A stretch of DNA of 64,000 bases, taken from Burkholderia cenocepacia. GTDB taxonomy: Bacteria; Pseudomonadota; Gammaproteobacteria; Burkholderiales; Burkholderiaceae. Below the pieces are notes generated by a model. The model saw only the letters and a program-made list of their open reading frames with translations, did no database searches and was not told where the DNA came from. Location of the stretch: assembly GCF_900446215.1 (NCBI RefSeq), contig NZ_UAQZ01000003.1, positions 124,001 to 188,000 on the forward strand, written 5' to 3'. Shown piece after piece: positions 1 to 10,179 of this stretch. The position numbers and the translations under genes are program-made. Within the stretch, counting starts at the first letter, position 1, and the number at the start of each line of letters is the position of its first letter.

Positions 1-584
1 CGCTGGCCGAGATAGATCTGATTCATGTAGACCTCGAGAATCTGATCCTTCGTCAGCGCGCGCTCGATCCGGTACGCGAGCAGCATTTCGTAGATCTTGC
101 GCGTGTAGGTCTTCTCGCTCGACAGGAAGAAGTTGCGCGCGACCTGCATCGTGATCGTGCTCGCGCCCTGCGACGCGTGGCCGTTCGTCAGCGCGACGAA
201 GCCGGCGCGGATGATGCCGGTGAGGTCGACGCCGCCGTGATCGTAGAAGCGCGCGTCCTCGATCGCGAGGATCGCCTTCTTCAGCGAGTCGGGCACGTCC
301 TTGAAATGAACGACGTCGCGGCGCTCCTCGCCGAATTCGCCGATCAGCACGTGATCGGACGTATAGATGCGCAGCGGTACCTTCGGCCGATAGTCGGTCA
401 GCGCGTCGAGCGACGGCATGTTCGGCCAGGCCACGACGAGCGCATAGCCGAGCACGAGGCCGCCGGCCACGACGAGGGCCACGCACATCGCGGCGAAGCC
501 GAGCAGGACTTTTTGCCACCAGGGCCGCTTCTTCGGCTCCGGGGCGGGAGGCGGGGACGTAGGAGTCGTGGATTGCATAGGCAT
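1..584 (-). CDS. mrcA: Penicillin-binding protein 1A, N-terminal part (runs off the window)
   Basis: Bifunctional class A PBP that polymerises and cross-links peptidoglycan in the periplasm; only the N-terminal ~194 codons are present. A proline-rich cytoplasmic tail (about residues 1-20) is followed by one membrane anchor (about 23-48). The glycosyltransferase (GT51) domain then begins, with its EDxRFYxHxG motif containing the catalytic Glu and the GASTITMQVARN motif. Two in-frame ATGs, at 584 and 578, are both possible starts and neither has a strong Shine-Dalgarno. The transpeptidase domain lies outside the window. It is divergent from the pilM cluster. Confidence 0.93.
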   Translation of the reverse strand, partial: MPMQSTTPTSPPPAPEPKKRPWWQKVLLGFAAMCVALVVAGGLVLGYALVVAWPNMPSLDALTDYRPKVPLRIYTSDHVLIGEFGEERRDVVHFKDVPDSLKKAILAIEDARFYDHGGVDLTGIIRAGFVALTNGHASQGASTITMQVARNFFLSSEKTYTRKIYEMLLAYRIERALTKDQILEVYMNQIYLGQ

Positions 585-603
585 ACCGGAAAACAGTCCC
601 GCG

Positions 604-633
604 ATTATAGCTGCCCGGTAAGACCGGTCCTGA
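604..633 (-). promoter_or_regulatory. Candidate promoter for the PBP1A gene
   Basis: On the minus strand a perfect -10 hexamer TATAAT occupies 604-609, about 20 nt upstream of the first PBP1A ATG. The -35 region 17-18 nt further up (about 627-633) is a poor match to TTGACA, so the call rests on the -10 alone. It would give a very short 5' leader. Confidence 0.35.
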
Positions 634-804
634 CGCGGGGGCCGCCCGTCGGAAAGCCGCGGGTCGGCGTGCCGTCAGCATAGTCCGTGCATGGCCGCCG
701 CGAGCGGATGCTGGCCGTTTGGCCGACTGTCGGCCGCACGCGTCGCTTTGCAGAATCAGGTCTCGGAAACGCGGCGTGGGCCGCGACGATCTCGGGAGGC
801 TGGG

Positions 805-1728
805 ATGGCAGGACGATGGGTGGCGCGGTTTGCACAGGGCAGGCACCGGTCGACGGGAATCGACGTCGGTGCGCACGAGGTGAGGGTGGCCGTGCTGAGC
901 CGGCGCGGCAGGGACGCGGACGTGCGCGTCGAGGGGCTCGAGCGGGAGCCGGTCGGGTTGGCGGGCGGGCCGGAAGACGCACGCTGGGCGGCGGTCGCGC
1001 GATCGCTGGCGGCGGCCGTGTCGCGGCTGTCGGCGGCCGAGGTGCGGTGCGACGCGTGCGGCGTGATGGCGCTGCACGATGACGAGATGCGCACCGCGAC
1101 GCTCGATCTGGCCGGGCGCGGCGACATTCCGGACGCCGCGCGGCAGGCGGCCGAACGCATCTCGGGGCTGGCGCCGGACAGTCTCGCGTTCGACTGGCGG
1201 CACTACGGCGGCGTGCGATCCGGCGAGATCGCGGTGGCGGTGGCGCCGCTGGCGTTGCTCGAGCGGCGCATCGACGTGGCCGCGCAGGCCGGTATCGACC
1301 TGACCGTGATCGACGGCGAGTCGGCCGCCGTGCTGCGCGCGCTGCGCTATGCCGCGCAGTTCGAACTCGACGCGCAGGGTGCCTACGCCGCGCTGTGGTT
1401 CTGCGACGCGGGCGTGTGCGGCTGGCGAATCGAGGGTTCGTCGGCTATCCCGGTGCTGACGCTGTCCGGCACGTTGCCGGAAGCACTGCCCGATGCGTTG
1501 CGGCGGCGCGCGCTCGGGGCCGTGCATTGCGTATTCGTCGCCGGGGACGAGCGATGTATCGCCCGCTTCGACACGTCCGTCGCCGAGATCGGCGACGTGC
1601 TCGGCACGGCGGTGGTCCCGTTCGACTGCACGGGCTGGGACGGACAGCCGTGCGCGCGCGCCGGCATGCCGGGCGGCCCGGCGTTTGCCGTCGCATTCGG
1701 GCTGGCGTTGCGCGGGGTGTGGGAATGA
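805..1728 (+). CDS. pilM: PilM-like actin-fold protein of a type IV pilus/secretin cluster
   Basis: About 307 aa. It looks like the cytoplasmic actin-like ATPase that links to PilN on the inner membrane in type IV pilus or HofM-type DNA-uptake assemblies. A nucleotide-binding fold is suggested by the N-terminal STGIDVGAHEVRVAVL and by VIDGESAAVLRALRY in the middle. An upstream in-frame ATG exists at 691, but the ATG at 805 follows a GGGAGG ribosome site (794-799) and starts at the family's normal position. Its stop overlaps the pilN start (ATGA), so the two are coupled. Identity rests on weak similarity plus the order M-N-O/P-Q before aroK. Confidence 0.75.
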   Translation: MAGRWVARFAQGRHRSTGIDVGAHEVRVAVLSRRGRDADVRVEGLEREPVGLAGGPEDARWAAVARSLAAAVSRLSAAEVRCDACGVMALHDDEMRTATLDLAGRGDIPDAARQAAERISGLAPDSLAFDWRHYGGVRSGEIAVAVAPLALLERRIDVAAQAGIDLTVIDGESAAVLRALRYAAQFELDAQGAYAALWFCDAGVCGWRIEGSSAIPVLTLSGTLPEALPDALRRRALGAVHCVFVAGDERCIARFDTSVAEIGDVLGTAVVPFDCTGWDGQPCARAGMPGGPAFAVAFGLALRGVWE

Positions 1729-2369
1729 CGGCCGCTCACGTGTCGGCAAGCGAAGGCGCGGCGGCGGCCGAGCAGGCGATACTCGGCGACTTCAACCTGC
1801 TGCCGTACCGCGAGCGATTGGCGCAGGCGTTGCGGCGTCGCCGGGTCGCGCAGTGCGGTGTGGCGATGCTGCTCGGCGTGCTCGGTGCGGGGCTGTGGAC
1901 GGGCGCCGCCGTGTTGTCGCGGTGGCGGGTGGATGCCGAGCGCGCCAGCGTGGAGACGCGGCTGCGGCAGTTGCAGCCCCAGGTGGCGGCTGCGACGCGT
2001 GCGGTCGATGCCACCGCCGCCATCGCGCGACGCGACGCACAGGCGGCTGCGCTGGCCGCGCCTTACCGGCGCATGGCGGGGCTGTTGGCGACCTTGAAGC
2101 AGGTGCGCGCCGATCGTATCCGGCTCGACGCGCTGCGCATGACGTCGACCGGCGCGGTGCTCGAAGCGCGCGCCGAGAGTTACCGGGCCGCTGCGCGATG
2201 GCTCGCCGCGATGGCGCGCGAGCAGCGCGACTGGCGGATCGATATAGAGACGTTGAAGCCGGCCTCGGATGCGCCGGCTCCCACGGCCGGGATGCCGTTC
2301 CGCTTCTCGGTGCAGTTGCGCTGGCACGACCCGATGGCGTCGCGGACGATGTCGGGAGGCGGCGCATGA
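1725..2369 (+). CDS. pilN: PilN-like inner-membrane assembly protein
   Basis: 214 aa bitopic protein. The stretch DFNLLPYRERL at about residues 22-32 is the PilN signature that binds PilM (NLLPYR). One membrane segment follows at about 45-65, then a coiled-coil-prone periplasmic region rich in Ala, Arg and Leu and a ferredoxin-like C-terminal part. It starts at ATG 1725 inside the pilM stop and ends in an ATGA overlap with the next gene. In the family, PilN with PilO forms the inner-membrane alignment complex under the secretin. Confidence 0.78.
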   Translation: MTAAHVSASEGAAAAEQAILGDFNLLPYRERLAQALRRRRVAQCGVAMLLGVLGAGLWTGAAVLSRWRVDAERASVETRLRQLQPQVAAATRAVDATAAIARRDAQAAALAAPYRRMAGLLATLKQVRADRIRLDALRMTSTGAVLEARAESYRAAARWLAAMAREQRDWRIDIETLKPASDAPAPTAGMPFRFSVQLRWHDPMASRTMSGGGA

Positions 2370-3232
2370 CGACGCTCGTGCATCGGCCGGCGCTGGGTGG
2401 CGGCGTCGGGCCAGGCGGCATGCCGCGCGTGTCGCCGGCGGCCGCGCATGCCGCGGGTTGCGTGCTGGCATTCGCGGCCGTGCTGGGCGGCGGCATTCAT
2501 CTGGCGAATGCGGCCGACTGGAGCGGGCTTGCCCATAGTCGCGCGTTGCTCGCCGCAGCGCAGGCGCGCGCGGCCGACGCGCAACGCGTGCTCGCTTCCG
2601 CTGGACAACGACGCGACGGGCATCGTGCGTTGATGCGCGACGATCGTTTGCCGCATGCGCCGGAATGGGCCGCGCTGATGCTGGAACTGGCCGATCTCGC
2701 CGCGTCGAGCGGGCTGAGCGGCGTATCGGTCGAACCGCAGCGCGCCGATGGCGCGGCACCGGACGGCCGGCGCACCGTGCACATCGCCGCCGATGGTGGT
2801 TTTCGCGCGCTGCTGCACATGGTTGGCGGCCTGGCGCGGTTCCCGGTGCTGGCCGTACCGTCGGCGCTGCGTATCGAGCGTGGCACGTCGGCGGCGCGGG
2901 TCGACATGTCCGTCGACGTGTTTCCGGCGCTGCCGGCGACCACGACCGCAGACGGCAACACGCCGGTTCGCGTCGCTGCGCCCGACGCCGATCCGTTCGG
3001 CGACGCCCGCGCGGCCGAAGCGGCGGGGCACGCAGCCCGCTTCGCCGGCACGATTCGCGACGCGCGGGCCGGCCTCGCGTTGTTCGACGACGGCGACGGC
3101 GCGTTCACGGCCGTCGCGCCTGGCGACGTACTGGGTGCCGCGCGCGTGGTGCGCATCGATCGCGCTGCCGTGACGCTTGCGACGGCGGACGGTTCGCAGC
3201 GGCTCGTCCTGGACGACGGAGGTCGGCCATGA
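2366..3232 (+). CDS. PilO-PilP fusion protein of the pilus/secretin cluster
   Basis: 288 aa encoded as one open frame. Residues 1-190 look like PilO: a membrane segment at about 28-50, a coiled-coil stretch, then a ferredoxin-like periplasmic domain. A linker containing DADPFGDAR resembles the DPF region that precedes the globular domain of PilP. Residues about 222-288 (FAGTIRDARAGLALF to the end, with the APGDVLG and VVRID strands) match the PilP beta-domain that docks on the secretin N0 domain. No separate pilP lies between this gene and pilQ, which fits a fusion. Both ends are ATGA overlaps. No PilP-type lipobox is present because the protein is anchored by the PilO helix. Confidence 0.65.
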   Translation: MTTLVHRPALGGGVGPGGMPRVSPAAAHAAGCVLAFAAVLGGGIHLANAADWSGLAHSRALLAAAQARAADAQRVLASAGQRRDGHRALMRDDRLPHAPEWAALMLELADLAASSGLSGVSVEPQRADGAAPDGRRTVHIAADGGFRALLHMVGGLARFPVLAVPSALRIERGTSAARVDMSVDVFPALPATTTADGNTPVRVAAPDADPFGDARAAEAAGHAARFAGTIRDARAGLALFDDGDGAFTAVAPGDVLGAARVVRIDRAAVTLATADGSQRLVLDDGGRP

Positions 3233-4854
3233 CGAAACACCGTTGTTGGGTGCTTGCCCTCTGGGCCGGCGTGACGGCGGCCGGCGCAAGCGCGTCGTTG
3301 CCGCCGCTGCCGGCGGTCTGGCCCGCCGGGTCGACGGATGTGTCGGTGCCGGGTCTGCCGCTGCGTGTGGCCGACGGCGTGGATAGTGCGGCAACGGAAG
3401 ACGCCGGCCCGCCACCGTTCGATCAGGCGGCGCGCGCGGCACGGCAGACGGAAACCGCCGCACCGGGCCCCGCGCTGGAGGGACCGCCGATCCCGCTGGC
3501 GCCGCCGGCCCGGATGAGCGACGCCGCGGCCCGCCAACCGGGCGATGCGGACGACGCACGGCGGATCTCGCTGAATCTGCAGGGCGTCGGGCTCGCGGCG
3601 GCATTCGACGCGATCGCGCGGTTCACCGGGCTCAATATCGTCGTCGGCGAGCAGGTGCGCGGCACGGTCACGTTGCGTCTGAACAATGTCCGCTGGCGCG
3701 AGGCGTTCGACACGCTGCTCGACATGCACGGGCTTGCGATGTCCCGGCGCGGCAACGTGATCTGGGTCACGCCGGCAGCCGAGCTGGCTGCGCGCGAACG
3801 CGAGCGCTTCGACATGCACGCGCGGGCCGCCGATCTCGAGCCGCTGGCGAGCCGTACCTTCATGCTGCACTATCCGCGCGCGCAGGACGTACAACGGCTG
3901 CTGGCCGGCGCGACCGGCCAGCGCCTGCTGTCGAAGCGCGGCGCCGCGGCGGCCGATCCGCGTACCAACCTGCTGTTCGTCACCGATCTCGCACCGCGTA
4001 TCGTGCAGATCGCCGGCCTGATCGACGCGATCGACCGGCCGTCGCGGCAGGTCCGGATCGAGGCCCGCATCGTCGAAGGCGAGCAGGGTTTCTCGCGCAA
4101 CCTCGGCGCACGTGTCGCGCTGCGTGCGCAGGGGCGGCCGCCGTCAGCCGAGGGCACGTCGTTCACGGCGGACGCGCGCAACGCGCTCGACCTTGCCGCG
4201 CGGCCGCTCGGCGGTTTCGACGCGGCCACCGCCGGCTTCACGCTGTTCGCCGCGCCGCTCAGCCGCGTACTCGACATCGAACTGAGCGCGCTGGAGGCGC
4301 AGGGCCGGGGCCAGATCGTTTCGCGTCCGCGGGTGGTGACGGCCGATCGCGTCAAGGCCATCGTCGAACAGGGTTCCGAGCTGCCGTACCAGGCGAAGGT
4401 CGGCAATGGCATGAGCGGCGTGCAGTTCCGCCGCGCGACGCTCAAGCTGGAGGTCGAGCCGCAGATCACGCCGGACGGGCGCGTGGTGCTCGATCTCGAC
4501 GTGACCAAGGACAGCGTCGGCGAGCCGACCGCGGCCGGCCCCGCCATCCATACGAAGCATGTGCAGACGCGCGTCGAGGTCGAGAATGGCGGGACGGTCG
4601 CGATCGGCGGTATCTATGAACAACTGAACCGGAACGATGTGACGCGCGTGCCGCTCTTGGGCAAAATACCCATTCTGGGCGCGCTTTTCCGGCACCGCGC
4701 GCAGCGCGACCAGCGCAACGAACTGGTCGTCTTCATCACGCCGACCGTCGTCGATCCGCGGTGCGGCGCACCCGGCGCGGGCGACGAGGATGCCGAGAAA
4801 ACAGGGCCGGAAGCCGCCGGCGCAGGCTCGACAAGGCAGCCGCTTTGCCAGTAA
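3229..4854 (+). CDS. pilQ: PilQ/HofQ-type outer-membrane secretin
   Basis: 541 aa, a multimeric outer-membrane channel for a type IV pilus or competence pseudopilus. A signal peptide covers about residues 1-23. A low-complexity Pro/Ala linker leads to an STN/N0 domain (about 105-170, [20 protein letters not shown]), a short secretin_N domain, and a C-terminal secretin domain. The C-terminal hallmarks are [28 protein letters not shown] and [12 protein letters not shown]. It is shorter than Neisseria or Pseudomonas PilQ and has no visible AMIN peptidoglycan-binding domains, resembling HofQ/ComE instead. Its stop lies 40 nt before the aroK TTG start. An upstream in-frame ATG at 2665 lies inside pilO/P and is not credible. 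Confidence 0.85.
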   Translation: MTKHRCWVLALWAGVTAAGASASLPPLPAVWPAGSTDVSVPGLPLRVADGVDSAATEDAGPPPFDQAARAARQTETAAPGPALEGPPIPLAPPARMSDAAARQPGDADDARRISLNLQGVGLAAAFDAIARFTGLNIVVGEQVRGTVTLRLNNVRWREAFDTLLDMHGLAMSRRGNVIWVTPAAELAARERERFDMHARAADLEPLASRTFMLHYPRAQDVQRLLAGATGQRLLSKRGAAAADPRTNLLFVTDLAPRIVQIAGLIDAIDRPSRQVRIEARIVEGEQGFSRNLGARVALRAQGRPPSAEGTSFTADARNALDLAARPLGGFDAATAGFTLFAAPLSRVLDIELSALEAQGRGQIVSRPRVVTADRVKAIVEQGSELPYQAKVGNGMSGVQFRRATLKLEVEPQITPDGRVVLDLDVTKDSVGEPTAAGPAIHTKHVQTRVEVENGGTVAIGGIYEQLNRNDVTRVPLLGKIPILGALFRHRAQRDQRNELVVFITPTVVDPRCGAPGAGDEDAEKTGPEAAGAGSTRQPLCQ

Positions 4855-4894
4855 GCTGCGCCACACACCAGCAAGATTGAAGCAGAGGAAGCCG

Positions 4895-5449
4895 TTGCAA
4901 GCGCGGGACCCACATGCAAACGTATTTTTCGTCGGCCTTATGGGAGCGGGTAAGACCACCGTGGGCCGTGCGGTCGCGCGTCGTCTCGACAGGACGTTCT
5001 TCGACTCCGACCACGAAATCGAGGCCCGTACGGGCGCGCGCATCCCGGTGATCTTCGAGCTGGAGGGCGAGGCCGGGTTTCGCGACCGCGAAACGCAGGT
5101 AATCGCCGATCTCACGCAGCGCGAGAACATCGTGCTCGCGACGGGCGGCGGCGCGGTGCTGCGCCCGGAAAATCGCGACAGCCTGAAAACCAACGGCATC
5201 GTCGTCTACCTGCGCGCCAATCCGCACGATCTGTGGCTGCGCACGCGCAAGGACAAGAATCGCCCGCTGTTGCGGACGGACGATCCGAAGGGGCGTCTCG
5301 AAGCGCTGTACGAAGTGCGCGACCCGCTGTACCGCGAATGCGCGGATTTCGTCATCGAGACCGGCCGTCCGTCGGTCAACGGTCTCGTCAACATGGTGCT
5401 GATGCAACTCGAACTGGCCGGCGTCATCGCCAAGCCGCTACAAGCATGA
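4895..5449 (+). CDS. aroK: Shikimate kinase
   Basis: 184 aa. It phosphorylates shikimate at the 3-hydroxyl with ATP, in the chorismate pathway. The P-loop is [15 protein letters not shown] near the N-terminus, followed by the shikimate-binding SDHEIE region, the [13 protein letters not shown] strand-loop and the LID segment [12 protein letters not shown] start it at TTG 4895 because AGAGGA (4884-4889) sits just upstream and the protein then begins at the usual distance from the P-loop. An ATG at 4790 in the same frame would overlap pilQ by 65 nt and add a basic unconserved tail. It overlaps aroB by ATGA, and pilQ-aroK-aroB is a conserved proteobacterial order. Confidence 0.93.
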   Translation: MQARDPHANVFFVGLMGAGKTTVGRAVARRLDRTFFDSDHEIEARTGARIPVIFELEGEAGFRDRETQVIADLTQRENIVLATGGGAVLRPENRDSLKTNGIVVYLRANPHDLWLRTRKDKNRPLLRTDDPKGRLEALYEVRDPLYRECADFVIETGRPSVNGLVNMVLMQLELAGVIAKPLQA

Positions 5450-6525
5450 TTACTGTCAACGTCGATCTGGGCGACCGCGCCTATCCGATTCATATTGGCG
5501 CCGGCCTGATCGGCCGCACCGAGCTGTTCGCGCCCCACATCAAGGGTTCGTCCGTCACGATCGTCACGAACACGACGGTCGATCCGCTCTATGGCGACGC
5601 GCTGCGCGCGGCGCTCGCGCCGCTCGGCAAGCGCGTGTCGACGGTCGTGCTGCCGGACGGCGAGGCGTACAAGAACTGGGAAACGCTGAACCTGATCTTC
5701 GACGGGCTGCTGACGGACCACGCCGATCGCAAGACGACGCTCGTCGCGCTCGGCGGCGGCGTGGTCGGCGACATGACCGGTTTTGCCGCCGCGTGCTACA
5801 TGCGCGGCGTGCCGTTCATCCAGGTGCCGACGACGCTGCTGTCGCAGGTCGATTCGTCGGTCGGCGGCAAGACGGGCATCAACCACCCGCTCGGCAAGAA
5901 CATGATCGGCGCGTTCTACCAGCCGCAGGCCGTGATCGCGGACATCGGCGCGCTGACGACGCTGCCCGATCGCGAGCTGGCGGCCGGCGTCGCCGAAGTC
6001 ATCAAGACCGGCGCGATCGCCGATGCCGAGTTCTTCGACTGGATCGAGGCGAACGTCGAGGCGCTGAACCGTCGCGAGCCCGCCGCGCTCGCGCATGCAG
6101 TGAAGCGTTCGTGCGAGATCAAGGCGAGCGTCGTCGCGGCCGACGAACGCGAAGGCGGCCTGCGCGCGATCCTGAACTTCGGCCACACGTTCGGCCATGC
6201 GATCGAGGCCGGGCTCGGCTACGGCGAATGGCTGCACGGCGAAGCGGTCGGCTGCGGGATGGTGATGGCGGGCGACCTGTCGGTGCGGCTCGGCCTCCTC
6301 GACGAAGCATCGCGGCAGCGCCTCGATGCGGTGATCGCGGCCGCACATCTGCCGACCCGCGCGCCCGCGCTCGGCGATGCGCGCTACATGGACCTGATGC
6401 GCGTCGACAAGAAGGCCGAGGCCGGCGCGATCAAGTTCATCCTGCTGAAGCGATTCGGCGATACGCTGATCACGCAGGCGCCGGACGAAGCGGTATTCGC
6501 TACACTGGCGCAGACGACCCGCTAA
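5446..6525 (+). CDS. aroB: 3-dehydroquinate synthase
   Basis: 359 aa, the second shikimate-pathway step: NAD- and metal-dependent cyclisation of DAHP to 3-dehydroquinate. The NAD-binding loop [14 protein letters not shown], the substrate-binding [13 protein letters not shown] segment and the metal-ligand region [11 protein letters not shown] are all present. The start is the ATG inside the aroK stop codon, giving tight coupling. Length and motifs are normal. Confidence 0.97.
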   Translation: MITVNVDLGDRAYPIHIGAGLIGRTELFAPHIKGSSVTIVTNTTVDPLYGDALRAALAPLGKRVSTVVLPDGEAYKNWETLNLIFDGLLTDHADRKTTLVALGGGVVGDMTGFAAACYMRGVPFIQVPTTLLSQVDSSVGGKTGINHPLGKNMIGAFYQPQAVIADIGALTTLPDRELAAGVAEVIKTGAIADAEFFDWIEANVEALNRREPAALAHAVKRSCEIKASVVAADEREGGLRAILNFGHTFGHAIEAGLGYGEWLHGEAVGCGMVMAGDLSVRLGLLDEASRQRLDAVIAAAHLPTRAPALGDARYMDLMRVDKKAEAGAIKFILLKRFGDTLITQAPDEAVFATLAQTTR

Positions 6526-6566
6526 CGGCGGCCCGGATGCGCCGGCGCCCCTGACATGGAGGAGAC

Positions 6567-7775
6567 GTGAGCGAGACATCCAGCAGCACACTGCCCGAAG
6601 CCAGCCGCGCATCCGCTGCGCCGGTGGCCGAGCCGCCGACGCTGGCGGCGCTGGAAGCCCATCTTGCTCCGTATGCCGCGCACGCGTCGCAGTCGCGCGG
6701 CCGCCGCCATCCTGAAACGCCGCCGGCGGCGCGCACTGAATTCCAGCGCGATCGCGATCGGATCGTCCATTCGACCGCGTTTCGCCGGCTCGAATACAAG
6801 ACGCAGGTCTTCGTCAATCACGAAGGCGACCTGTTCCGCACCCGCCTCACGCACAGCCTCGAAGTCGCGCAGATCGCGCGCTCGGTCGCGCGCAACCTGC
6901 GCCTGAACGAGGATCTCGTCGAAGCGATCTCGCTCGCGCACGACCTTGGCCATACGCCGTTCGGCCATGCCGGGCAGGACGCGCTGAATGCGTGCATGCG
7001 CGAGCACGGCGGCTTCGAGCACAACCTGCAGAGCCTCGCCGTGGTCGACGAGCTCGAGGAGCACTACGGCGCGTTCAACGGGTTGAACCTGTGCTTCGAG
7101 ACGCGCGAAGGCATCCTGAAGCACTGCTCGCGCGAGAATGCGCGCAAGCTCGGCGCGCTCGGCGAGCGCTTCCTGCAGGGCCGCCAGCCGTCGCTCGAAG
7201 CGCAGCTCGCGAACATCGCCGATGAAATCGCGTACAACAACCACGACGTCGACGACGGCCTGCGCTCCGGCCTGATCACGATCGAGCAGCTCGCGGAAGT
7301 CGAGCTGTGGCAGCGTCACTACGAAGCGGCGCTCGCCGAATTCTCGCACCTCGAAGGCCGCCGTCTCGTGCACGAGACGGTGCGCCGCATCATCAACACG
7401 CTGATCGTCGACCTGATCGACGAGACGACGCGCAATCTCGCCCGCGTCGCGCCCGCATCGCTCGACGACGTGCGCGCCGCGCCGCCGCTCGTGTCGCACA
7501 GCCCGGCAGTCGCCGCGCAGGCCGCCGCGCTCAAGCGCTTCCTCTTCAAGAACCTGTATCGCCATTACAAAGTGATGCGCATGGCGAGCAAGGCGCAACG
7601 CGTCGTCACGGGGCTGTTCGACGCGTTCATCGACGATCCGCGCCTGCTGCCGCCGCCGTACCAGTCCGACGACGCGGCGCAGCAGCCGCGTCTCGTCGCG
7701 CACTACATCGCCGGCATGACCGACCGCTTCGCGCTGAAGGAATATCAGCGCCTGTTCGTCATCAGCGACAACTGA
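6567..7775 (+). CDS. dgt: dGTP triphosphohydrolase-like HD-domain protein
   Basis: 402 aa. It hydrolyses dNTPs (classically dGTP) to the nucleoside and triphosphate. The HD metal-binding residues are in [14 protein letters not shown] and [13 protein letters not shown], and the later [13 protein letters not shown] supplies the last acidic ligand. The N-terminal ~50 residues are a low-complexity extension before [20 protein letters not shown]. The start is GTG 6567, right behind GGAGGAG (6558-6564). It is co-directional with aroB after 41 nt. The family prefix 'type 2 dGTPase-like' fits its length better than the longer E. coli Dgt. Confidence 0.92.
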   Translation: MSETSSSTLPEASRASAAPVAEPPTLAALEAHLAPYAAHASQSRGRRHPETPPAARTEFQRDRDRIVHSTAFRRLEYKTQVFVNHEGDLFRTRLTHSLEVAQIARSVARNLRLNEDLVEAISLAHDLGHTPFGHAGQDALNACMREHGGFEHNLQSLAVVDELEEHYGAFNGLNLCFETREGILKHCSRENARKLGALGERFLQGRQPSLEAQLANIADEIAYNNHDVDDGLRSGLITIEQLAEVELWQRHYEAALAEFSHLEGRRLVHETVRRIINTLIVDLIDETTRNLARVAPASLDDVRAAPPLVSHSPAVAAQAAALKRFLFKNLYRHYKVMRMASKAQRVVTGLFDAFIDDPRLLPPPYQSDDAAQQPRLVAHYIAGMTDRFALKEYQRLFVISDN

Positions 7776-7792
7776 CTGTCATAAACGATCAC
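7776..7792 (+). promoter_or_regulatory. Candidate Pho box upstream of ugpB
   Basis: CTGTCAT at 7776-7782 exactly matches the PhoB half-site, followed by an A-rich spacer and CGATCAC at 7786-7792, which matches 5 of 7 positions of the second half-site. It begins at the dgt stop codon and lies 84-88 nt before ugpB. Known biology supports it: ugp operons belong to the Pho regulon in enterobacteria. The spacer is one base shorter than the enteric consensus. Confidence 0.4.
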
Positions 7793-7863
7793 TAGACTTC
7801 GCCGGTTCAATGGCGACGGGAATGTTGCACACGCTGTTGGTAACGTTTTCATAGGAGAGGTCG

Positions 7864-9198
7864 ATGAAGAAGAAGCCTGCGGGGACACTGGTTCGTTCGA
7901 TCGCGCTCGGCGGCGCGCTGATGTTCGGGGCGCAGCACGTCGCGCTCGCCGCGACGGAAATTCAGTTCTGGCATGCGATGGAGGCTGCGCTCGGCGAGCG
8001 GGTCAACGCGATCGCCGACCAGTTCAACGCGTCGCAAAGCGACTACAAGATCGTGCCGGTCTTCAAGGGCACTTACGACCAGGCACTCGCGGCGGGCATC
8101 GCGGCCTATCGCAGCGGCAACGCGCCGGCGATCCTCCAGGTCTACGAAGTCGGCACGGCGACGATGATGCAGGCGAAGAAGGCGGTCGTGCCGGTCTACG
8201 ACGTGTTCAAGCAGGCGGGCGTGACGCTCGACGAGAAGGCGTTCGTGCCGACCATCGCGAGCTACTACAGCGATGCGAAGACGGGCCACCTCGTGTCGAT
8301 GCCGTTCAACAGCTCGACGCCGGTGCTGTACTACAACAAGGATGCGTTCAAGAAGGCGGGCCTCGATCCGAACCAGCCGCCGAAGACGTGGGCCGACGTG
8401 AAGGCCGATGCCGAGAAGCTGCGCAAGGCGGGGATGGCGTGCGGCTTCACGACCGGCTGGCAGGGCTGGATCCAGCTCGAAAACTACAGCGCGTGGCACG
8501 GGCTGCCGTTCGCGAGCCGCAACAACGGCTTCGATGGCACCGACGCCGTGCTCGAGTTCAACAAGCCGCAGCAGATCGCGCACCTCTCGTTCCTCCAGCA
8601 GATGGCGAAGGACGGCACGTTCACGTACGCGGGCCGCAAGGACGAAGCGTCGGCGAAGTTCTACAGCGGCGACTGCGGGATCCTGACGACGTCGTCCGGC
8701 GCGCTCGCGAACGTGCAGAAGTTCGCGAAGTTCAGCTACGGCACGGGGATGATGCCGTACGACGCGAACGTGAAGGGCGCGCCGCAGAACGCGATCATCG
8801 GCGGCGCGAGCCTGTGGGTGCTGGCCGGCAAGGATCCGGCGACCTACAAGGGCGTCGCGAAATTCCTCGCGTACCTGGCTTCGCCCGCCGTCGCCGCGAA
8901 GTGGCATCAGGACACCGGCTACCTGCCGGTCACGACCGCCGCGTACGACCTGACGCGCCAGCAGGGCTTCTATGCGAAGAACCCGAGCGCCGAAACCGCG
9001 ATCAAGCAGATGCTGAACAAGCCGCCGCTGCCGTACACGAAGGGGCTGCGCCTGGGCAACATGCCGCAGATCCGCACGGTCGTCGACGAGGAGTTCGAAC
9101 AGGTCTGGGCGCAGAAGAAGGCGCCGAAGGACGCGCTCGATTCGGCCGCGTCGCGCGGCGACGAACTGCTGCGCCGCTTCGAGAAGTCGGGCGGCTGA
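7864..9198 (+). CDS. ugpB: sn-Glycerol-3-phosphate ABC transporter, periplasmic binding protein
   Basis: 444 aa family-1 extracellular solute-binding protein. A Sec signal peptide with a basic start (MKKKPAG) spans about residues 1-30. The mature protein opens [10 protein letters not shown], typical of UgpB. Also characteristic are the [17 protein letters not shown] and [15 protein letters not shown] stretches. A good AGGAGAGG ribosome site precedes ATG 7864. It is the first gene of ugpBAECQ, so it delivers glycerol-3-phosphate or glycerophosphodiesters to the permease. Confidence 0.94.
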   Translation: MKKKPAGTLVRSIALGGALMFGAQHVALAATEIQFWHAMEAALGERVNAIADQFNASQSDYKIVPVFKGTYDQALAAGIAAYRSGNAPAILQVYEVGTATMMQAKKAVVPVYDVFKQAGVTLDEKAFVPTIASYYSDAKTGHLVSMPFNSSTPVLYYNKDAFKKAGLDPNQPPKTWADVKADAEKLRKAGMACGFTTGWQGWIQLENYSAWHGLPFASRNNGFDGTDAVLEFNKPQQIAHLSFLQQMAKDGTFTYAGRKDEASAKFYSGDCGILTTSSGALANVQKFAKFSYGTGMMPYDANVKGAPQNAIIGGASLWVLAGKDPATYKGVAKFLAYLASPAVAAKWHQDTGYLPVTTAAYDLTRQQGFYAKNPSAETAIKQMLNKPPLPYTKGLRLGNMPQIRTVVDEEFEQVWAQKKAPKDALDSAASRGDELLRRFEKSGG

Positions 9199-9294
9199 GC
9201 GCGCATCGCTGCGTGCCGCCGGCGGTGTCGCGCGCCAGCGCGTGCCGTCCGGCGGTGCGGTTTCCTTTCCGTTTCGCCTGACCGGATATCCGCG

Positions 9295-10179
9295 ATGCAA
9301 TCCCGTTCCCGTTTCGGTACGAGCCCGGTGCCGTACCTGCTGATCGCGCCGCAGCTCGCGATCACCGCCGTGTTCTTCCTGTGGCCGGCCGGCGTCGCGC
9401 TGTGGCAGTCCACGCAGATGCAGGACGCGTTCGGCACGTCGAGCGAATTCGTCGGCTTCGCGAACTTCACGCACCTGTTCGCCGATCCGCTGTATCTCGA
9501 TTCGTTCCGCACGACCCTCGTGTTCAGTTCGCTCGTCACGGTGAGCGGGCTCGTCGTGTCGCTGCTGCTCGCCGCGTGCGCCGACCGCGTGATCCGCGGC
9601 GCGCGCGCGTACCGCACGCTGCTGATCTGGCCGTACGCGGTCGCGCCGACGATCGCCGCCGTGCTGTGGGCGTTCCTGTTCAACCCGAGCATCGGCCTGA
9701 TCACGTATGCGCTCGCGAAGGGCGGCATCGTGTGGAACCACGCGCTGAACGGCGGGCAGGCGATGTTCCTCGTCGTGCTGGCGTCGGTGTGGAAGCAGGT
9801 GAGCTACAACTTCCTGTTCTTCTACGCGGGGCTGCAGGCGATTCCGCGCTCGCTGATCGAGGCGGCGGCGATCGACGGCGCGGGGCCGGTGCGGCGCTTC
9901 TTCAACATCGTGCTGCCGCTGCTGTCGCCGACGAGCTTCTTCCTGCTGGTCGTGAACCTCGTCTACGCGTTCTTCGACACGTTCCCGGTGATCGACGCGG
10001 CCACCGGCGGCGGCCCGGCGCAGAGCACCAAGACGCTGATCTACAAGATCTTCGCGGAGGGCTTCCAGGGGCTCGACATCGGCAGTTCGGGCGCGCAGTC
10101 GGTCGTGCTGATGATCATCGTCGTGGGGCTTACGGTGATCCAGTTCCGCTTCGTCGAACGCAGGGTGCAATACGCATGA
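9295..10179 (+). CDS. ugpA: sn-Glycerol-3-phosphate ABC transporter permease UgpA
   Basis: 294 aa inner-membrane permease with six predicted hydrophobic segments. The EAA loop that contacts the ATPase is [20 protein letters not shown] (about residues 187-206). It pairs with UgpE, whose start overlaps its stop by ATGA. The gene follows ugpB after 96 nt of noncoding DNA. Confidence 0.94.
   Translation: MQSRSRFGTSPVPYLLIAPQLAITAVFFLWPAGVALWQSTQMQDAFGTSSEFVGFANFTHLFADPLYLDSFRTTLVFSSLVTVSGLVVSLLLAACADRVIRGARAYRTLLIWPYAVAPTIAAVLWAFLFNPSIGLITYALAKGGIVWNHALNGGQAMFLVVLASVWKQVSYNFLFFYAGLQAIPRSLIEAAAIDGAGPVRRFFNIVLPLLSPTSFFLLVVNLVYAFFDTFPVIDAATGGGPAQSTKTLIYKIFAEGFQGLDIGSSGAQSVVLMIIVVGLTVIQFRFVERRVQYA

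Noticed and set aside
2665-3228. In-frame N-terminal extension of pilQ starting inside pilO/P
   Set aside because: The added 188 residues are Arg-rich shadow sequence; ATG 3229 starts a signal peptide and overlaps the previous stop.
7849-10170. A 773-codon minus-strand open frame over ugpB and ugpA
   Set aside because: Composition is typical of antisense GC-rich shadow, and the plus-strand genes have clear family motifs.
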